Shown: positions 55,254 through 64,000, numbered from the stretch's first letter. The stretch: 64,000 nt of DNA from Polyangium fumosum (GCF_005144585.1 NZ_SSMQ01000075.1:1-64000), one strand, 5' to 3'. Notes: generated by a model not told the origin, from the letters alone. Program-made: numbers and translations.

Positions 55254-56579
55254 ATGAGGAAAAACTACGTCCTCGACGCCAACGTCCTCCTCCACGATCC
55301 ACACGCGATCTTCAAGTTCGAGGACAACGACCTGATCATCCCGATCTACGCGATCGAGGAGATCGATCAGTTCAAGCGGGAAGGCAGCGAGCGGGGTCGC
55401 AACGCGCGCACGATCGCGCGGCTGCTCGACGGCCTGCGTAGCGCTGCGGGCGCGCTCTCCGTGGGCGTGCCGCTCGAGCGCGGGGGCTCGCTCCGCATCG
55501 CGATCCCGGAGCGGCGGCCGAATGCGCTCGTGGGGCTCGATTCGAAGTCGCAGGACCTCGCGATCCTGCAGGTGGCGATCGACGTCCGCGACAAGGACAA
55601 GGGCAAGCCGACGATCTTCGTCACGATGGACACGAACCTGCGCATCCGAGCGGACGCGCTGGGGGTGACATCGGAGACGTACGAGAGCCAGAGCGCGCCC
55701 GATACGGAGAACGAGCTGTCGGTGCTCGAGGTCGAGGTGCCGGGGACCGACGTGGACCTGTTTTTCCAGAACGGGTTCGTCGCGGCCCCCCACCCCTCGG
55801 CGCTCTACCCGAACGTGGGTGTGCTCCTGCGCGACGAGGCGAGCGCGACGCACACGGCGCTCGGGCGGTACGACGCGTCGAAGGGGCAGGTCGTGGCGCT
55901 ACGCACGCCGCGCGACGGGGTGATGGGCGTGCGGCCGCGCAACAAGGAGCAGGCGTATGCGCTGGATCTCTTGCTCGACGACACGATCCGGCTGGTGACG
56001 CTGATCGGCAAGGCGGGCACGGGCAAGACGCTCCTGGCGCTGGCGGCGGGGCTCAAGCGGACGGTGGAGGACGGGGTTTACTCGCGGATGCTCGTGAGCC
56101 GCCCGGTGATGCCGCTCGGCCGGGACCTCGGGTTCTTGCCGGGCGACGTCGACGAGAAGCTGAACCCCTGGATGCAGCCGATCTTCGACAACCTCGAGTT
56201 CCTGTTCACGAGCGGCGCCTCGCGCGGCAAGAATGTGGACGGGCGCGGGTTCGTGCAGCTCCTGGAGAGCGGGATCGTGCAGGTCGAGCCGCTCACGTAC
56301 ATCCGCGGCCGGAGCTTGCCGCATCAATACCTCATCGTGGACGAGGCGCAGAACCTCACGCCGCACGAGGTGAAGACGATCATCACGCGCGCGGGCGAGG
56401 GGACGAAGATCATCCTGACGGGGGATCCGCACCAGATCGACAACCCCTACGTGGATCACGCGTCGAACGGGCTCAGCGTGGTGGCGGACAGGTTCAAGCA
56501 AGAGCAGATCGCCGGGCATGTCGTGCTGGCGAAGGGCGAGCGCAGCGAGCTCGCGGAGCTCGCGGCGAACCTGCTGTAG
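55254..56579 (+). CDS. PIN-PhoH ATPase/ribonuclease (PhoH2 type)
   Basis: 441 aa. The N-terminal PIN nuclease domain (KNYVLDANVLLHDP, YAIEEIDQFK, GLDSKSQDLAILQVA, VTMDTNLRIRA) supplies the acidic Mg2+ site. The C-terminal PhoH domain has Walker A GKAGTGKT (252-259), LVSRPVMPLGRDLGFLPGD and Walker B LIVDEAQNL with LTGDPHQID. PhoH2 proteins couple ATP hydrolysis to RNA unwinding and cleavage, and some are toxin-antitoxin derived. ATG 55254 is at the conserved N-terminus; the upstream in-frame extension encodes only the 50-bp repeats. The DUF1704-type gene follows after 5 bp. Confidence 0.92.
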   Translation: MRKNYVLDANVLLHDPHAIFKFEDNDLIIPIYAIEEIDQFKREGSERGRNARTIARLLDGLRSAAGALSVGVPLERGGSLRIAIPERRPNALVGLDSKSQDLAILQVAIDVRDKDKGKPTIFVTMDTNLRIRADALGVTSETYESQSAPDTENELSVLEVEVPGTDVDLFFQNGFVAAPHPSALYPNVGVLLRDEASATHTALGRYDASKGQVVALRTPRDGVMGVRPRNKEQAYALDLLLDDTIRLVTLIGKAGTGKTLLALAAGLKRTVEDGVYSRMLVSRPVMPLGRDLGFLPGDVDEKLNPWMQPIFDNLEFLFTSGASRGKNVDGRGFVQLLESGIVQVEPLTYIRGRSLPHQYLIVDEAQNLTPHEVKTIITRAGEGTKIILTGDPHQIDNPYVDHASNGLSVVADRFKQEQIAGHVVLAKGERSELAELAANLL

Positions 56580-56584
56580 GGGCT

Positions 56585-57682
56585 GTGTCGCGCGCGCCTA
56601 CCCCTCCTTCGTTGCCTTGGATCTCGGACGCGGGGAGCGCGCTCGTGCAGGCGGCCTCGCGCGTGCGCATGATCCTGTGCACGACGCCGACGAACCTGCG
56701 GGCGGAGCTCGACCGGCTCGGCCGCGCGTGGGCGCGGGGTGATCACGAGCTGCCGCGGTTCTCGTACGATCCGGCGCCCGATCACGAGGTCCTCGTGCGC
56801 GCGCTCGGGGAGCTCGCGGCGTTCCTGGAGAACGAGGGGCCGCTCGGCTTGGTGTACGCGGGGCGGGCCCGGGAGATCGCGGCGGAGGCCTTGGTCTGCT
56901 CGGCCGTCGGGACGAAGGGGCTCTGGGCCGCGGCGCGGAAAAGGTTTGGCCGGCGCGATTCTCATGACGACGCGGCGGACGACCTCGCGCGGCGATGGCT
57001 TTCGGAGCCGCCGCCGCGCGCGTCCGAGGAGGAGGCGCCGATTCGCAGCGACGACGAGGCGGCGGAAGGATCGCTGCTCGTGCGGATGCGCGCGGAGATC
57101 GGGGCGCGGCGGCTGCCGTTTCGGGTGGTCGTGGTGCGGGATTTGTCGTCGCTCGCGGCGACGGGCGAGGGGGTCGTGCAGGTCGCGGCGGGGCGGCCCA
57201 TGACGCGGGCCGACGTGGAGCGGACGGTGCTCCACGAGATCGAGGGGCACGTCATGCCGCGGTGCCGGGCGGCGGAGATGTCGCTCGGGATCTTCGTGAT
57301 CGGGACGCAAAACGGCGCGGATGATCAGGAGGGGCGCGCGCTCTTGCTCGAACGGCGCGCGGGTGCGCTCGTGGGCGGGCGGCGGTATGAGCTCGCGTTC
57401 CGGCACGTGGCGGCCCGCAAGCTCGAAGCGGGCGCCGATTTCGTGGAGACGGCGCGGCTCCTGCTCTCGCACGGGGCGAGTTTGCCGGACGCGCTTCGGA
57501 TCACGGCGCGGGTGTATCGCGCGGGTGGGCTCGGGCGCGAGGTCGTGTATTTGCCGGCGCTGCTCCGCGTGGAGGCGGCGCTCGTGGGGGATCCGGCGCT
57601 CGACGAGGTGCTCGGCGCAGGGCGTGTGTCGGTGGACGCGGCGTCCGTGCTCCGGCCATTCGTATCCCGCGCGGGGGCGTGA
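56585..57682 (+). CDS. DUF1704 / MATCAP-type metallopeptidase family protein
   Basis: 365 aa, GTG start 5 bp after the phoH-like stop. VLHEIEGHVMPRC holds an HExxxH zinc motif and is followed by DDQEGRALLLERRAG, the QEG-type motif of the family named for flavohemoglobin expression-modulating QEGLA proteins. Eukaryotic relatives (MATCAP) are tyrosine carboxypeptidases acting on tubulin tails; bacterial substrates are unknown. The N-terminal ~200 residues carry family helices (DHELPRFSYDP) and an acidic disordered patch. Pairing with PIN-PhoH suggests shared transcription but no obvious pathway. Confidence 0.8.
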   Translation: MSRAPTPPSLPWISDAGSALVQAASRVRMILCTTPTNLRAELDRLGRAWARGDHELPRFSYDPAPDHEVLVRALGELAAFLENEGPLGLVYAGRAREIAAEALVCSAVGTKGLWAAARKRFGRRDSHDDAADDLARRWLSEPPPRASEEEAPIRSDDEAAEGSLLVRMRAEIGARRLPFRVVVVRDLSSLAATGEGVVQVAAGRPMTRADVERTVLHEIEGHVMPRCRAAEMSLGIFVIGTQNGADDQEGRALLLERRAGALVGGRRYELAFRHVAARKLEAGADFVETARLLLSHGASLPDALRITARVYRAGGLGREVVYLPALLRVEAALVGDPALDEVLGAGRVSVDAASVLRPFVSRAGA

Positions 57683-57707
57683 CGCGGGCCTCCCGGGTGA
57701 CGTGGGG

Positions 57708-58106
57708 TCAGGGCTGCTTGACGGCCTCGGCAGGTGCCGTTCCCTGGAAGCCGCATTCGCCCGAGCACGAGAGCGTCACGGTCCCCGTCGCCGGCACCGA
57801 GGCGAAGCTCAACTCGAAAGCTCGATCGACATACGTGCAAAAGGATTGACCATCAATCTCTTGGCAGCTTTCGGAGATCTGCATTCTACCTCGGAGTGTG
57901 CAGGTGGCTGGGAGGAACGTCGATTTGTAGCCTTCGGCCTTCGGCGTCCCGCAGTCGTCCGTGACGTCGATCTCGAACGGACCCCCTTCCCCGTCAGGAA
58001 GCCACGAATCCGGCGGCCCCGTCTCGACGACTTTGATATTCGGCGCGATCCGCAGAACGGGCCCCTCTTGCCCGTCGAATGGCTCGTTGGTGGCGCGGAT
58101 TGGCAC
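57708..58106 (-). CDS. Small Cys-containing protein, possibly 5'-truncated
   Basis: 132 aa from a GTG at 58106 with no clear ribosome site. It has six Cys in likely pairs (DDCGTPKAEG, ATCTLRGR, ESCQEIDGQSFC, LSCSGECGF) and beta-strand-like composition, the look of an exported myxobacterial lipoprotein domain, but no signal peptide. Upstream in frame there are 16 sense codons without a usable start, then a stop. So either the N-terminus was lost or frameshifted, or a non-canonical start is used. No family recognised. Confidence 0.4.
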   Translation of the reverse strand: MPIRATNEPFDGQEGPVLRIAPNIKVVETGPPDSWLPDGEGGPFEIDVTDDCGTPKAEGYKSTFLPATCTLRGRMQISESCQEIDGQSFCTYVDRAFELSFASVPATGTVTLSCSGECGFQGTAPAEAVKQP

Positions 58107-58239
58107 AAGCTTGGCAACACGACATCCTCCGCGGGTGGCACCTTTCGCAGTCTTTCAACGCGGGCCGCGCGTGACCCGGGCATACCGGATCTGCTAGCGT
58201 CGCGGAAGGGCTTATCCTTTTCGTGAAATGAGGTGACGC

Positions 58240-59625
58240 GTGTCCATCCTTCGTTTGCTCGGGCTCATGGGACTTTCGGCGTTTTTCGTGGGTTGTGGCA
58301 GCGAGGTCGCGGAGACCCCGTCCGGGACCACGTTATGGGCGCACCGGTTCGGGCGCGGGAGCAACATCGAGCCGGTGGGGCTCGCCGGGGTCGAATCGGG
58401 TGGCGTGATCGTGACGGGGCGCCATTACGGGGAGGTGAATCTCGGTGGGGGCATGTTGCCGGCCCCGGGGAACAACTATCAAGCGTATGTCGCGCGGTAC
58501 GACGGGGAAGGCCAGCACGTCTACAGCCGCTCGTTTGGTGACGCATTCGCGGAGATGTCGAACGACGTCGCCGTCTTGCCGGACGGCTCGGCGTTCCTCG
58601 CGGGGTCGTTCAACTTTTCGTTTGAGCTCGACGGCATCACGCTCCCGTACGACGGGAGCGACGACGCCTTCGTGGCGAAGCTCGATCCGGCGGGGAAGGT
58701 GGTCTGGGCGCAGGCGTTCGGCGGCGGGGGATCGCAGCAGGCGACGGCGATCGCCGCGATGCCGGACGGCGGCGCGATCGTCGCGGGGAGGTTGCTCGGT
58801 GCGACGGATCTCGGCATCGGGAATCCGCAGGAGTACTCCGTCGGCGCATTCGTGATCCGGCTCGATGCGAAGGGCACGCCCTCGTGGGTGCAGATCCTCC
58901 GGGGCGGTGACGGACTCGTGAACGTGGAAGACATCGCGGTGCAGGGCGATGCCATCGCCGTGGTGGGGAATTCTTCTTCATCCGCGCTCGACGTAGGCCT
59001 CGACATGGAACTCGTGATGGCCGGGTATGATGGGTTCGTGGCGACGTACGATTTGGATGGAAAAGCCAGATGGGCCCGGAGGGTGGGCGTCGGGACGTTC
59101 GGCCCTCGGGTGAAAGGCGTCGCGTTCATGGCCGACGGAGGGCTCGTTTGGACGGGGGAGGCCGATGGCAACGTCGATTTCGGCGGGGGAGTCTTGCCCG
59201 TGGAGAACGAATCCGATTCCAATACGTATCTGCTGGAGCTCGACGCGGCCTCGAATCACCGGCGGAGCGTCCTCTACGGGGGCGAAGGCTTCGATCGTGG
59301 GCAAGGAATCGCGGTGACGGCCGGCGGGGGCGTGGTCCTCACGGGGGAGATGATCGGGCGCATGTCGTTCGGCGAGGCGAGCGTCGCGTCGCACGAGGAC
59401 GAGTACCAGGGGGACGTGTTCGTGGCAGCGCTCGACGCGGAGAGGAATCCGGTCTTCGTGCGGCGCTTCGGCGACATGTCGCTGCAATCGGGGCAGCGGG
59501 TCGCGGTGGACGGGCAGGGGCGCGTGTACGTCGCGGGGTCGGCGATCGGCGTCGTGGACTTCGGGCAGGGGCCGACCGTGGCGTCGGGTTACTTCGAGAC
59601 GTTCGTGGTCGCGCTCGCGCCCTGA
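58240..59625 (+). CDS. Beta-propeller-type lipoprotein (SBBP-like repeats)
   Basis: 461 aa, GTG start with AGGTGA upstream. Lipobox AFFVGC gives Cys19. The mature protein repeats a ~50-residue pattern: GGVIVTGRHYGEVNLGGG, GSAFLAGSFNFSFELDG, GGAIVAGRLLGATDLG, GGLVWTGEADGNVDFGGG and GGVVLTGEMIGRMSFG, each followed by a Y/FVA-x-L/YD strand. This is the SBBP/beta-propeller pattern common in myxobacterial secreted proteins. Probably a surface lipoprotein that binds a ligand; no catalytic motif seen. Confidence 0.75.
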   Translation: MSILRLLGLMGLSAFFVGCGSEVAETPSGTTLWAHRFGRGSNIEPVGLAGVESGGVIVTGRHYGEVNLGGGMLPAPGNNYQAYVARYDGEGQHVYSRSFGDAFAEMSNDVAVLPDGSAFLAGSFNFSFELDGITLPYDGSDDAFVAKLDPAGKVVWAQAFGGGGSQQATAIAAMPDGGAIVAGRLLGATDLGIGNPQEYSVGAFVIRLDAKGTPSWVQILRGGDGLVNVEDIAVQGDAIAVVGNSSSSALDVGLDMELVMAGYDGFVATYDLDGKARWARRVGVGTFGPRVKGVAFMADGGLVWTGEADGNVDFGGGVLPVENESDSNTYLLELDAASNHRRSVLYGGEGFDRGQGIAVTAGGGVVLTGEMIGRMSFGEASVASHEDEYQGDVFVAALDAERNPVFVRRFGDMSLQSGQRVAVDGQGRVYVAGSAIGVVDFGQGPTVASGYFETFVVALAP

Positions 59626-59667
59626 GCATCGTTTGAAAGGCGCGTGGTCCGTGTTCCCAGGCTGCCC

Positions 59668-60024
59668 GAGATCGAAGTCCACCCCCTTCGAGATCGGAGT
59701 CGGCGAGCCCGTGATCGGAGTGCTGGGCCTTCGAGATCGGAGTCGGCGAGCCCGAGATCGAAGTCCACCCCCTTCGAGATCGGAGTCGGCGAGCCCGTGA
59801 TCGGAGTCCCCCCTCTTTGACATCGGAGTCGGCGCGTCCGTGATCGGAGTCTACCCTCTTCGAGATCGGAGTCGGCGAGTCCGTGATCGGAGTGGTGGGT
59901 CTTCGAGATCGGAGTCGGCGCGTCCGTGATCGGAGTGCCGGGTCTTCGACATCGGGGGCGGCGAGCCCGTGATCGGAGTGGTGGGTCTTCGACATCGGAG
60001 TCGGCGAGCCCGTGATCGGAGTCC
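59668..60024. repeat. 43-bp tandem array, eight full copies plus a partial one
   Basis: Each unit is a 22-bp and a 21-bp half, both beginning G-A/T-G/C-ATCGGAGT (or ATCGAAGT). One half ends GGCGAGCCC or GGCGCGTCC; the other ends in a variable block, then CTTC. Copies begin at 59668, 59711, 59754, 59797, 59840, 59883, 59926 and 59969, with a partial at 60012. Two adjacent 86-bp stretches near the 5' end carry near-identical blocks, pointing to recent duplication. The period is not a multiple of three, so it is non-coding. With flanks it makes up the 655-bp gap between the propeller lipoprotein and the toxin gene; I see no gene in 60025-60280. Confidence 0.9.
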
Positions 60025-60280
60025 AGAGGAACGGCGACAAGAGGACCACGTCCCCCCCCATATCCTCCAGAACGACTCCGTCCTGGGTCATTTCAGTGGA
60101 CGGAGGGGCACTTTTCTGCGAATCACAATCGAGCAGACGAGGGATAACGTCCACGAATGTGGGCGCGTGGTTCCATGCTGTTCAAAGGGCGCCAGTTTCA
60201 CGCGAAGGCGCCTGGATGGCATGTGCTTACCATGAAGCCCAACGGCCGCTTCCCGCGATTGGAAGGAGTGAGGGCACGCC

Positions 60281-63200
60281 ATGGAGCAGCAAGGCTTTGC
60301 ACCCAAGCCCAAGACGACCGCGCCCGAGGCGGTCAAGGCCCCGAATCCGTCGCTTCCGAAGGGAGGCGGCGCGGTTCGAGGGCTCGGGGAAAAATTCGCG
60401 GCGAGCTTGGTGAGCGGCACGGGATCCCTCACGGTCCCGATTGCAGTATCCCCGGGCCGCGGAGGATTCGGGCCCGAGCTCTCGGTGGCCTATGATTCCG
60501 GCGGCGGGAACGGGCCCTTTGGTGTGGGTTTTCGGCTCTCCGTGCCCTCGATCTCGCGCAAGACGGAGCGTGGCTTGCCCGAGTACGAGGACGCTCGTGA
60601 ATCCGACGTGTTCATCCTGTCGGGCGCGGAAGATCTCGTGCCGAAGCTCGACAAGAACGAACAAGGCGAATGGGGGCGCGACACGTTCGAAAACGAGGAC
60701 GAGCGCGTCGAGCGATACCGTCCCCGGGTCGAAGGTCTCTTCGCGCGGATCGAGCGTGTCAAGGAGAAGGCGACCGGAAACGTTTTCTGGAGAGCCACGA
60801 CCAAGGACAACGTGACGAGCATCTACGGCCGGACTGCGGCGGCTCGAATCGTGAGCCCGTGGGCGTCGACGAAGGTCTTCTCGTGGCTGCTCGAACGCAC
60901 GGAGGACGCGCTCGGGAACGTCATCGTGTACGACTACAAGGCCGAGGATCTCACGAATGTGCCGAATGCCATCTACGAGAGGCAACGGCGCTCGGGGGAG
61001 GCGCCGGTCGTCAACCGCTATCTGAAAAGGATCCGATACGGGAATACGGTGCCCTTCGAGGCGGAGGCGTTCCTTTTCGAGGTCGTGTTCGATTACGGCG
61101 AGCACGGCGCCACGGCGCCGACGCCTGCGGAGGAGACGACCTGGTCTTGCCGGCAAGATCCGTTTTCGAGCTACCGATCGACGTTCGACATTCGCACGTA
61201 CCGCCTCTGTCGGCGGGCGCTGATGTTCCACCACTTCCCCGAGCTCGGCGAGGAGCCCGTGCTCGTGCGATCCACCGATTTCACGTATGCCGAGGGGCCC
61301 GCTCTCGCCCGGCTCGTGTCGGTCACGCAGTCGGGTTACATCAAGACGGAGAGCGGCTACTCCAAGAAGTCGCTGCCGCCGCTCGAACTCGGTTATTCGC
61401 TGCCCGCGCTCCAGACGGCCGTCCAATCGCTCGATCCCCGCAGCCTCGATGATCTGCCCGGCGGCGTGGATGGGCAGTCCGCGCGCTGGGTGGACCTTGA
61501 CGGCGAGGGTATTCCCGGCGTGTTATGCGAGCAGCAGGGAGCGTTCTACTACAAACGAAACCTCGGCGACGGGCACCTCGCGCCCGCGCGCCTGCTCGCG
61601 AGCCGGCCGACCATGGCGTCGGGCGGCGGAGCGCAGCTCCTCGATGTCGGGAGTGAAGGCCGTCAATGCCTCGTGGAGCTCACGCCGGAAGGTACGTCCG
61701 GCTATCACGAGCGTACGCCGGAGGGCGGTTGGGGGCCCTTCGTACCGTTTCCTTCGCAGCCGAATGTCAACTGGAACGATCCGCGGGTTCGATTCATCGA
61801 CCTTTCGGGGGATGGGCTCGACGACATCCTGGTCACGACGGATCACGTGCAGCTCTGGTATCCCTCGCTCGGCAAGGGCGGCTGGGGGCCGCCGCGGGTT
61901 CTGCCGAAGATCTACGACGAGGACAAGAGCCCGACGCTCGTGTTCGCGGACATGACGCAGGCAATTTTCGTGGCGGACATGAGCGGCGATGGGCTGCCCG
62001 ATATTGTGCGTGTCCGCAATGGGAGCATTTGCTACTGGCCCAATCTCGGGCGGGGGAGGTTCGGCGCCAAGGTGCAGATGATCAAGGCGCCCTTCTTGGA
62101 TGACTCGCATAGGTTCGACCCGCGCCGGATTCGCCTGGGCGACATCGATGGGACGGGGACCACGGACATCGTGTACGTGGCGGGCGAAGGTGCGATCATC
62201 GTGTTCAACCAGGCGGGAAACGGCTGGAGTGAGCCGGTGCGAATGCCCGGGTTTCCGACGGCCGATTCCATGTCCACGGTGGGCGTGGTCGATCTGCTCG
62301 GGTCTGGGACGGCGTGCCTCGTGTGGTCGTCGCCGTGGCGAGGCGTGGCGAAGCCGCCGATGCGGTATATCGATCTTTTGGGCAGCAAGAAGCCATATCT
62401 GCTCACGTCGGTCAAGAACAACCTCGGGGCCGAGACGAAGCTCGAGTATGCGCCCTCGACGAAGTTTTACCTGGAGGACCTGAAAGCTGGAAAGCCGTGG
62501 GTGACGCGGCTGTCGTTTCCCGTGCACGTGCTCACGCGCGTGGAGACGTTCGACGCGATCAGCAAGGCGCGGTTCGTTAGTACGTACAAGTATCATCACG
62601 GGTACTACGACGGGGCGGAGCGCGAGTTCCGGGGGTTTGGCCTCGTCGAGCAATTCGACGCGGAGTCCTTTTCGGCCGAGCGCGGGAAGGGGCTCTTCGC
62701 GGAGGCTCCGCCGACGGAGGAGGAGTTCCATCTCCCGCCGGTGCTCACGAAGACGTGGTTCCACACGGGCGCGTTCCTCGATAGGAGTCGGATCGCCAAG
62801 CAGTTCGAGAAGGAGTATTACGCGGGGGATGGGCAGAGGCCGGAATTGTCGGACGCTGTGCTGGAGGCGGGGTTATCGCCGAGGGATCTCCGCGAGGCGT
62901 GCCGGGCGCTCAAGGGGCAAATCCTCCGCACGGAGGTCTATGCGCTCGACGGGACCGAAGCGAAGTCGCATCCGTATGTGGTGACGGAGACCTGCGCGGA
63001 GATCCGGCGCGTGCAGCCGGCGACGGCGAAGGCGTTCGGGTCTTTCCACGCGTGGGTGCGCGAGAGCGTGGAGGTGCACTACGAGCGCGATCCCGATGAC
63101 CCGCGCGTCGTGCATACGGTGGCGCTCGAGGTGGATCCGTTCGGGCACGTGAAGCGGTCGGCATCGATTGCATATGCGCGGCGGGTGATCCCCACCGAGA

Positions 63201-64000
63201 TGCCCGAGCAAGGGCTCCTGGCAACGCTTACCGAAAGCGACGTGATCCACGAGGATGGGCAGGCGACCTGGTATCGCCTCGGGGTGCCCAAGGAAACGCG
63301 GACGTACGAGCTCACGGGGCTTTCCACGGCACGGAGCACGCTGTTTTCGTTCGGCGACGTGCTCAGCGCTGTGAATGCCGCTGTTGCGATCTCCTATGAG
63401 GCGACACCCAACGGCACCACGATGCAAAAGCGTCTGGTGGAGCAGGTTCGACAAATTTATTACAACAGCACGACGCTGTCCGGGTCTTCCCCCGCGGCGC
63501 TGCCTTTCGGCACGATCGACGCGCTCTCGCTGCCCTACGAGACATACGCGCTTGCCTTCACCCCTGGGCTTTTGACCGCGGCCTACGGTACGCGCGTGAC
63601 CTCGACCATGCTCACCGATTGCGGGTACATCGAGGAGAACGACGATTCTTGGGTGCGAACCGGCCGTCAGGTGTTCGAGCCGGACAAGTTCTACTTGCCG
63701 GTCGAGATCCTGGATCCGCTCGGCAATTCCACAACCGTCACGTACGACACCCACGACTTGCTCGTGACGTCTGCCGAGGATCCGCTCGGCAATACCGTCA
63801 CCGCGACAAACGATTACCGTGTCCTCGGGCCCACGCTCGTCACCGATCCGAACGGCAATCGCAGCGCCGTGAAGCTCGACGAGCTCGGCATGGTCGTGGC
63901 GACGGCCGTGATGGGCAAGGTCGGCTCGAACGACGGGGACACGCTGGAGGATCCAACCACGACATTCGCATACGACCTTGACGCATGGCGCACGACGGGC
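60281..64000 (+). CDS. Tc toxin complex B subunit (SpvB/TcdB family), 3'-truncated by window end
   Basis: ATG 60281 (GGAAGGAG upstream), open for 1240 codons to the last base. SpvB domain at about residues 35-330: GTGSLTVPIAVSPGRGGFGP, LSVAYDSGGGNGPFGVGF, then FILSGAEDLVP. A propeller follows with four D-G-D-type blades: WVDLDGEGIPGVL, FIDLSGDGLDDILV, VADMSGDGLPDIVRV and LGDIDGTGTTDIVYV. Then TcdB-middle regions (NNLGAETKLEYAPSTKFYLE, YKYHHGYYDGAEREFRGFG). The last 300 residues start RHS-type repeats (LDPLGNSTTVTYD, DPNGNRSAVKLDELG). TcB with TcC forms a cocoon holding a C-terminal toxin delivered through the TcA pore. The effector end and any TcA partner lie outside the window. In a predatory myxobacterium it may target prey or eukaryotic grazers. 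Confidence 0.92.
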   Translation, partial: MEQQGFAPKPKTTAPEAVKAPNPSLPKGGGAVRGLGEKFAASLVSGTGSLTVPIAVSPGRGGFGPELSVAYDSGGGNGPFGVGFRLSVPSISRKTERGLPEYEDARESDVFILSGAEDLVPKLDKNEQGEWGRDTFENEDERVERYRPRVEGLFARIERVKEKATGNVFWRATTKDNVTSIYGRTAAARIVSPWASTKVFSWLLERTEDALGNVIVYDYKAEDLTNVPNAIYERQRRSGEAPVVNRYLKRIRYGNTVPFEAEAFLFEVVFDYGEHGATAPTPAEETTWSCRQDPFSSYRSTFDIRTYRLCRRALMFHHFPELGEEPVLVRSTDFTYAEGPALARLVSVTQSGYIKTESGYSKKSLPPLELGYSLPALQTAVQSLDPRSLDDLPGGVDGQSARWVDLDGEGIPGVLCEQQGAFYYKRNLGDGHLAPARLLASRPTMASGGGAQLLDVGSEGRQCLVELTPEGTSGYHERTPEGGWGPFVPFPSQPNVNWNDPRVRFIDLSGDGLDDILVTTDHVQLWYPSLGKGGWGPPRVLPKIYDEDKSPTLVFADMTQAIFVADMSGDGLPDIVRVRNGSICYWPNLGRGRFGAKVQMIKAPFLDDSHRFDPRRIRLGDIDGTGTTDIVYVAGEGAIIVFNQAGNGWSEPVRMPGFPTADSMSTVGVVDLLGSGTACLVWSSPWRGVAKPPMRYIDLLGSKKPYLLTSVKNNLGAETKLEYAPSTKFYLEDLKAGKPWVTRLSFPVHVLTRVETFDAISKARFVSTYKYHHGYYDGAEREFRGFGLVEQFDAESFSAERGKGLFAEAPPTEEEFHLPPVLTKTWFHTGAFLDRSRIAKQFEKEYYAGDGQRPELSDAVLEAGLSPRDLREACRALKGQILRTEVYALDGTEAKSHPYVVTETCAEIRRVQPATAKAFGSFHAWVRESVEVHYERDPDDPRVVHTVALEVDPFGHVKRSASIAYARRVIPTEMPEQGLLATLTESDVIHEDGQATWYRLGVPKETRTYELTGLSTARSTLFSFGDVLSAVNAAVAISYEATPNGTTMQKRLVEQVRQIYYNSTTLSGSSPAALPFGTIDALSLPYETYALAFTPGLLTAAYGTRVTSTMLTDCGYIEENDDSWVRTGRQVFEPDKFYLPVEILDPLGNSTTVTYDTHDLLVTSAEDPLGNTVTATNDYRVLGPTLVTDPNGNRSAVKLDELGMVVATAVMGKVGSNDGDTLEDPTTTFAYDLDAWRTTG

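Noticed and set aside
59668..60024. CRISPR array
   Set aside because: Units are contiguous with no unique spacers, both halves are related, and there are no cas genes.
59339..60154. Minus-strand frame through the 43-bp array
   Set aside because: Mostly translated repeat whose period is not a multiple of three, so the motif changes frame; no domain.

Overview
The window looks like chromosome of a large-genome, very high-GC myxobacterium, most likely order Polyangiales (Polyangium/Sorangium-like); that placement is inference from gene content. The signs are many cysteine-rich lipoproteins, MYXO-CTERM-type tails (Cys motif, hydrophobic helix, Arg cluster), long thrombospondin-type-3 calcium-repeat surface proteins, fatty acyl-AMP ligase enzymology, ECF sigma/anti-sigma pairs and strong GC3 bias that opens long false ORFs on both strands. 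I see no rRNA, tRNA, CRISPR array, transposase or phage gene.

Layout. 90-3910: small conserved protein, lipoprotein, AEC-type transporter, GreB and a proline-rich membrane protein. 3924-14574: the standout region, a tightly packed seven-gene plus-strand operon (desaturase, CDP-archaeol-synthase-like protein, PEP-utilising phosphotransferase-like protein, UbiA-like membrane protein, methyltransferase, PlsC acyltransferase, and a 1390-aa fatty acyl-AMP ligase / carrier protein / thioester reductase / phosphotransferase-kinase fusion). Most junctions are 4-bp stop/start overlaps. Together these proteins could activate, reduce, phosphorylate and decorate a fatty-acid-derived lipid, plausibly an ether lipid. 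14577-19619: receiver protein, GNAT, and a lipoprotein / DUF4159-like / VWA-like operon. A train of five hairpins (19619-19776) separates this from the quinol-type NO reductase, which is divergent to a gamma-butyrobetaine-hydroxylase-like dioxygenase.

23525-30712: lipoproteins, a MYXO-CTERM protein, a ~21-bp degenerate tandem array (26935-27390), a rearranged patch with a lipoprotein fragment and an SDR lacking its catalytic core, a TVP38-type membrane protein, an NAD-binding protein and a TetR regulator with a dyad upstream. 30830-33690: a DoxD-DoxA-like fusion with an ECF sigma factor, zinc-finger anti-sigma and periplasmic thioredoxin-like protein, probably a thiol or sulfur redox-stress unit. 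33732-39854: a lipoprotein with ten Cys-rich repeats, then skp-lpxD-fabZ (envelope and lipid A) transcribed into a solitary adenine-type DNA methyltransferase.

40038-48994: two paralogous calcium-repeat surface proteins (1588 and 905 aa) flank a small-molecule methyltransferase gene on the other strand. 49088-59625: Cys-rich lipoprotein, serine-palmitoyltransferase-like PLP enzyme, NtrC-type regulator with GAFTDA instead of GAFTGA, M29-like protein, three 50-bp hairpin repeats, PIN-PhoH ATPase, DUF1704-type metallopeptidase, a small unknown and a beta-propeller lipoprotein. After a 43-bp tandem array (59668-60024) the window ends inside a Tc-toxin B-subunit (SpvB/TcdB) gene open to base 64000.
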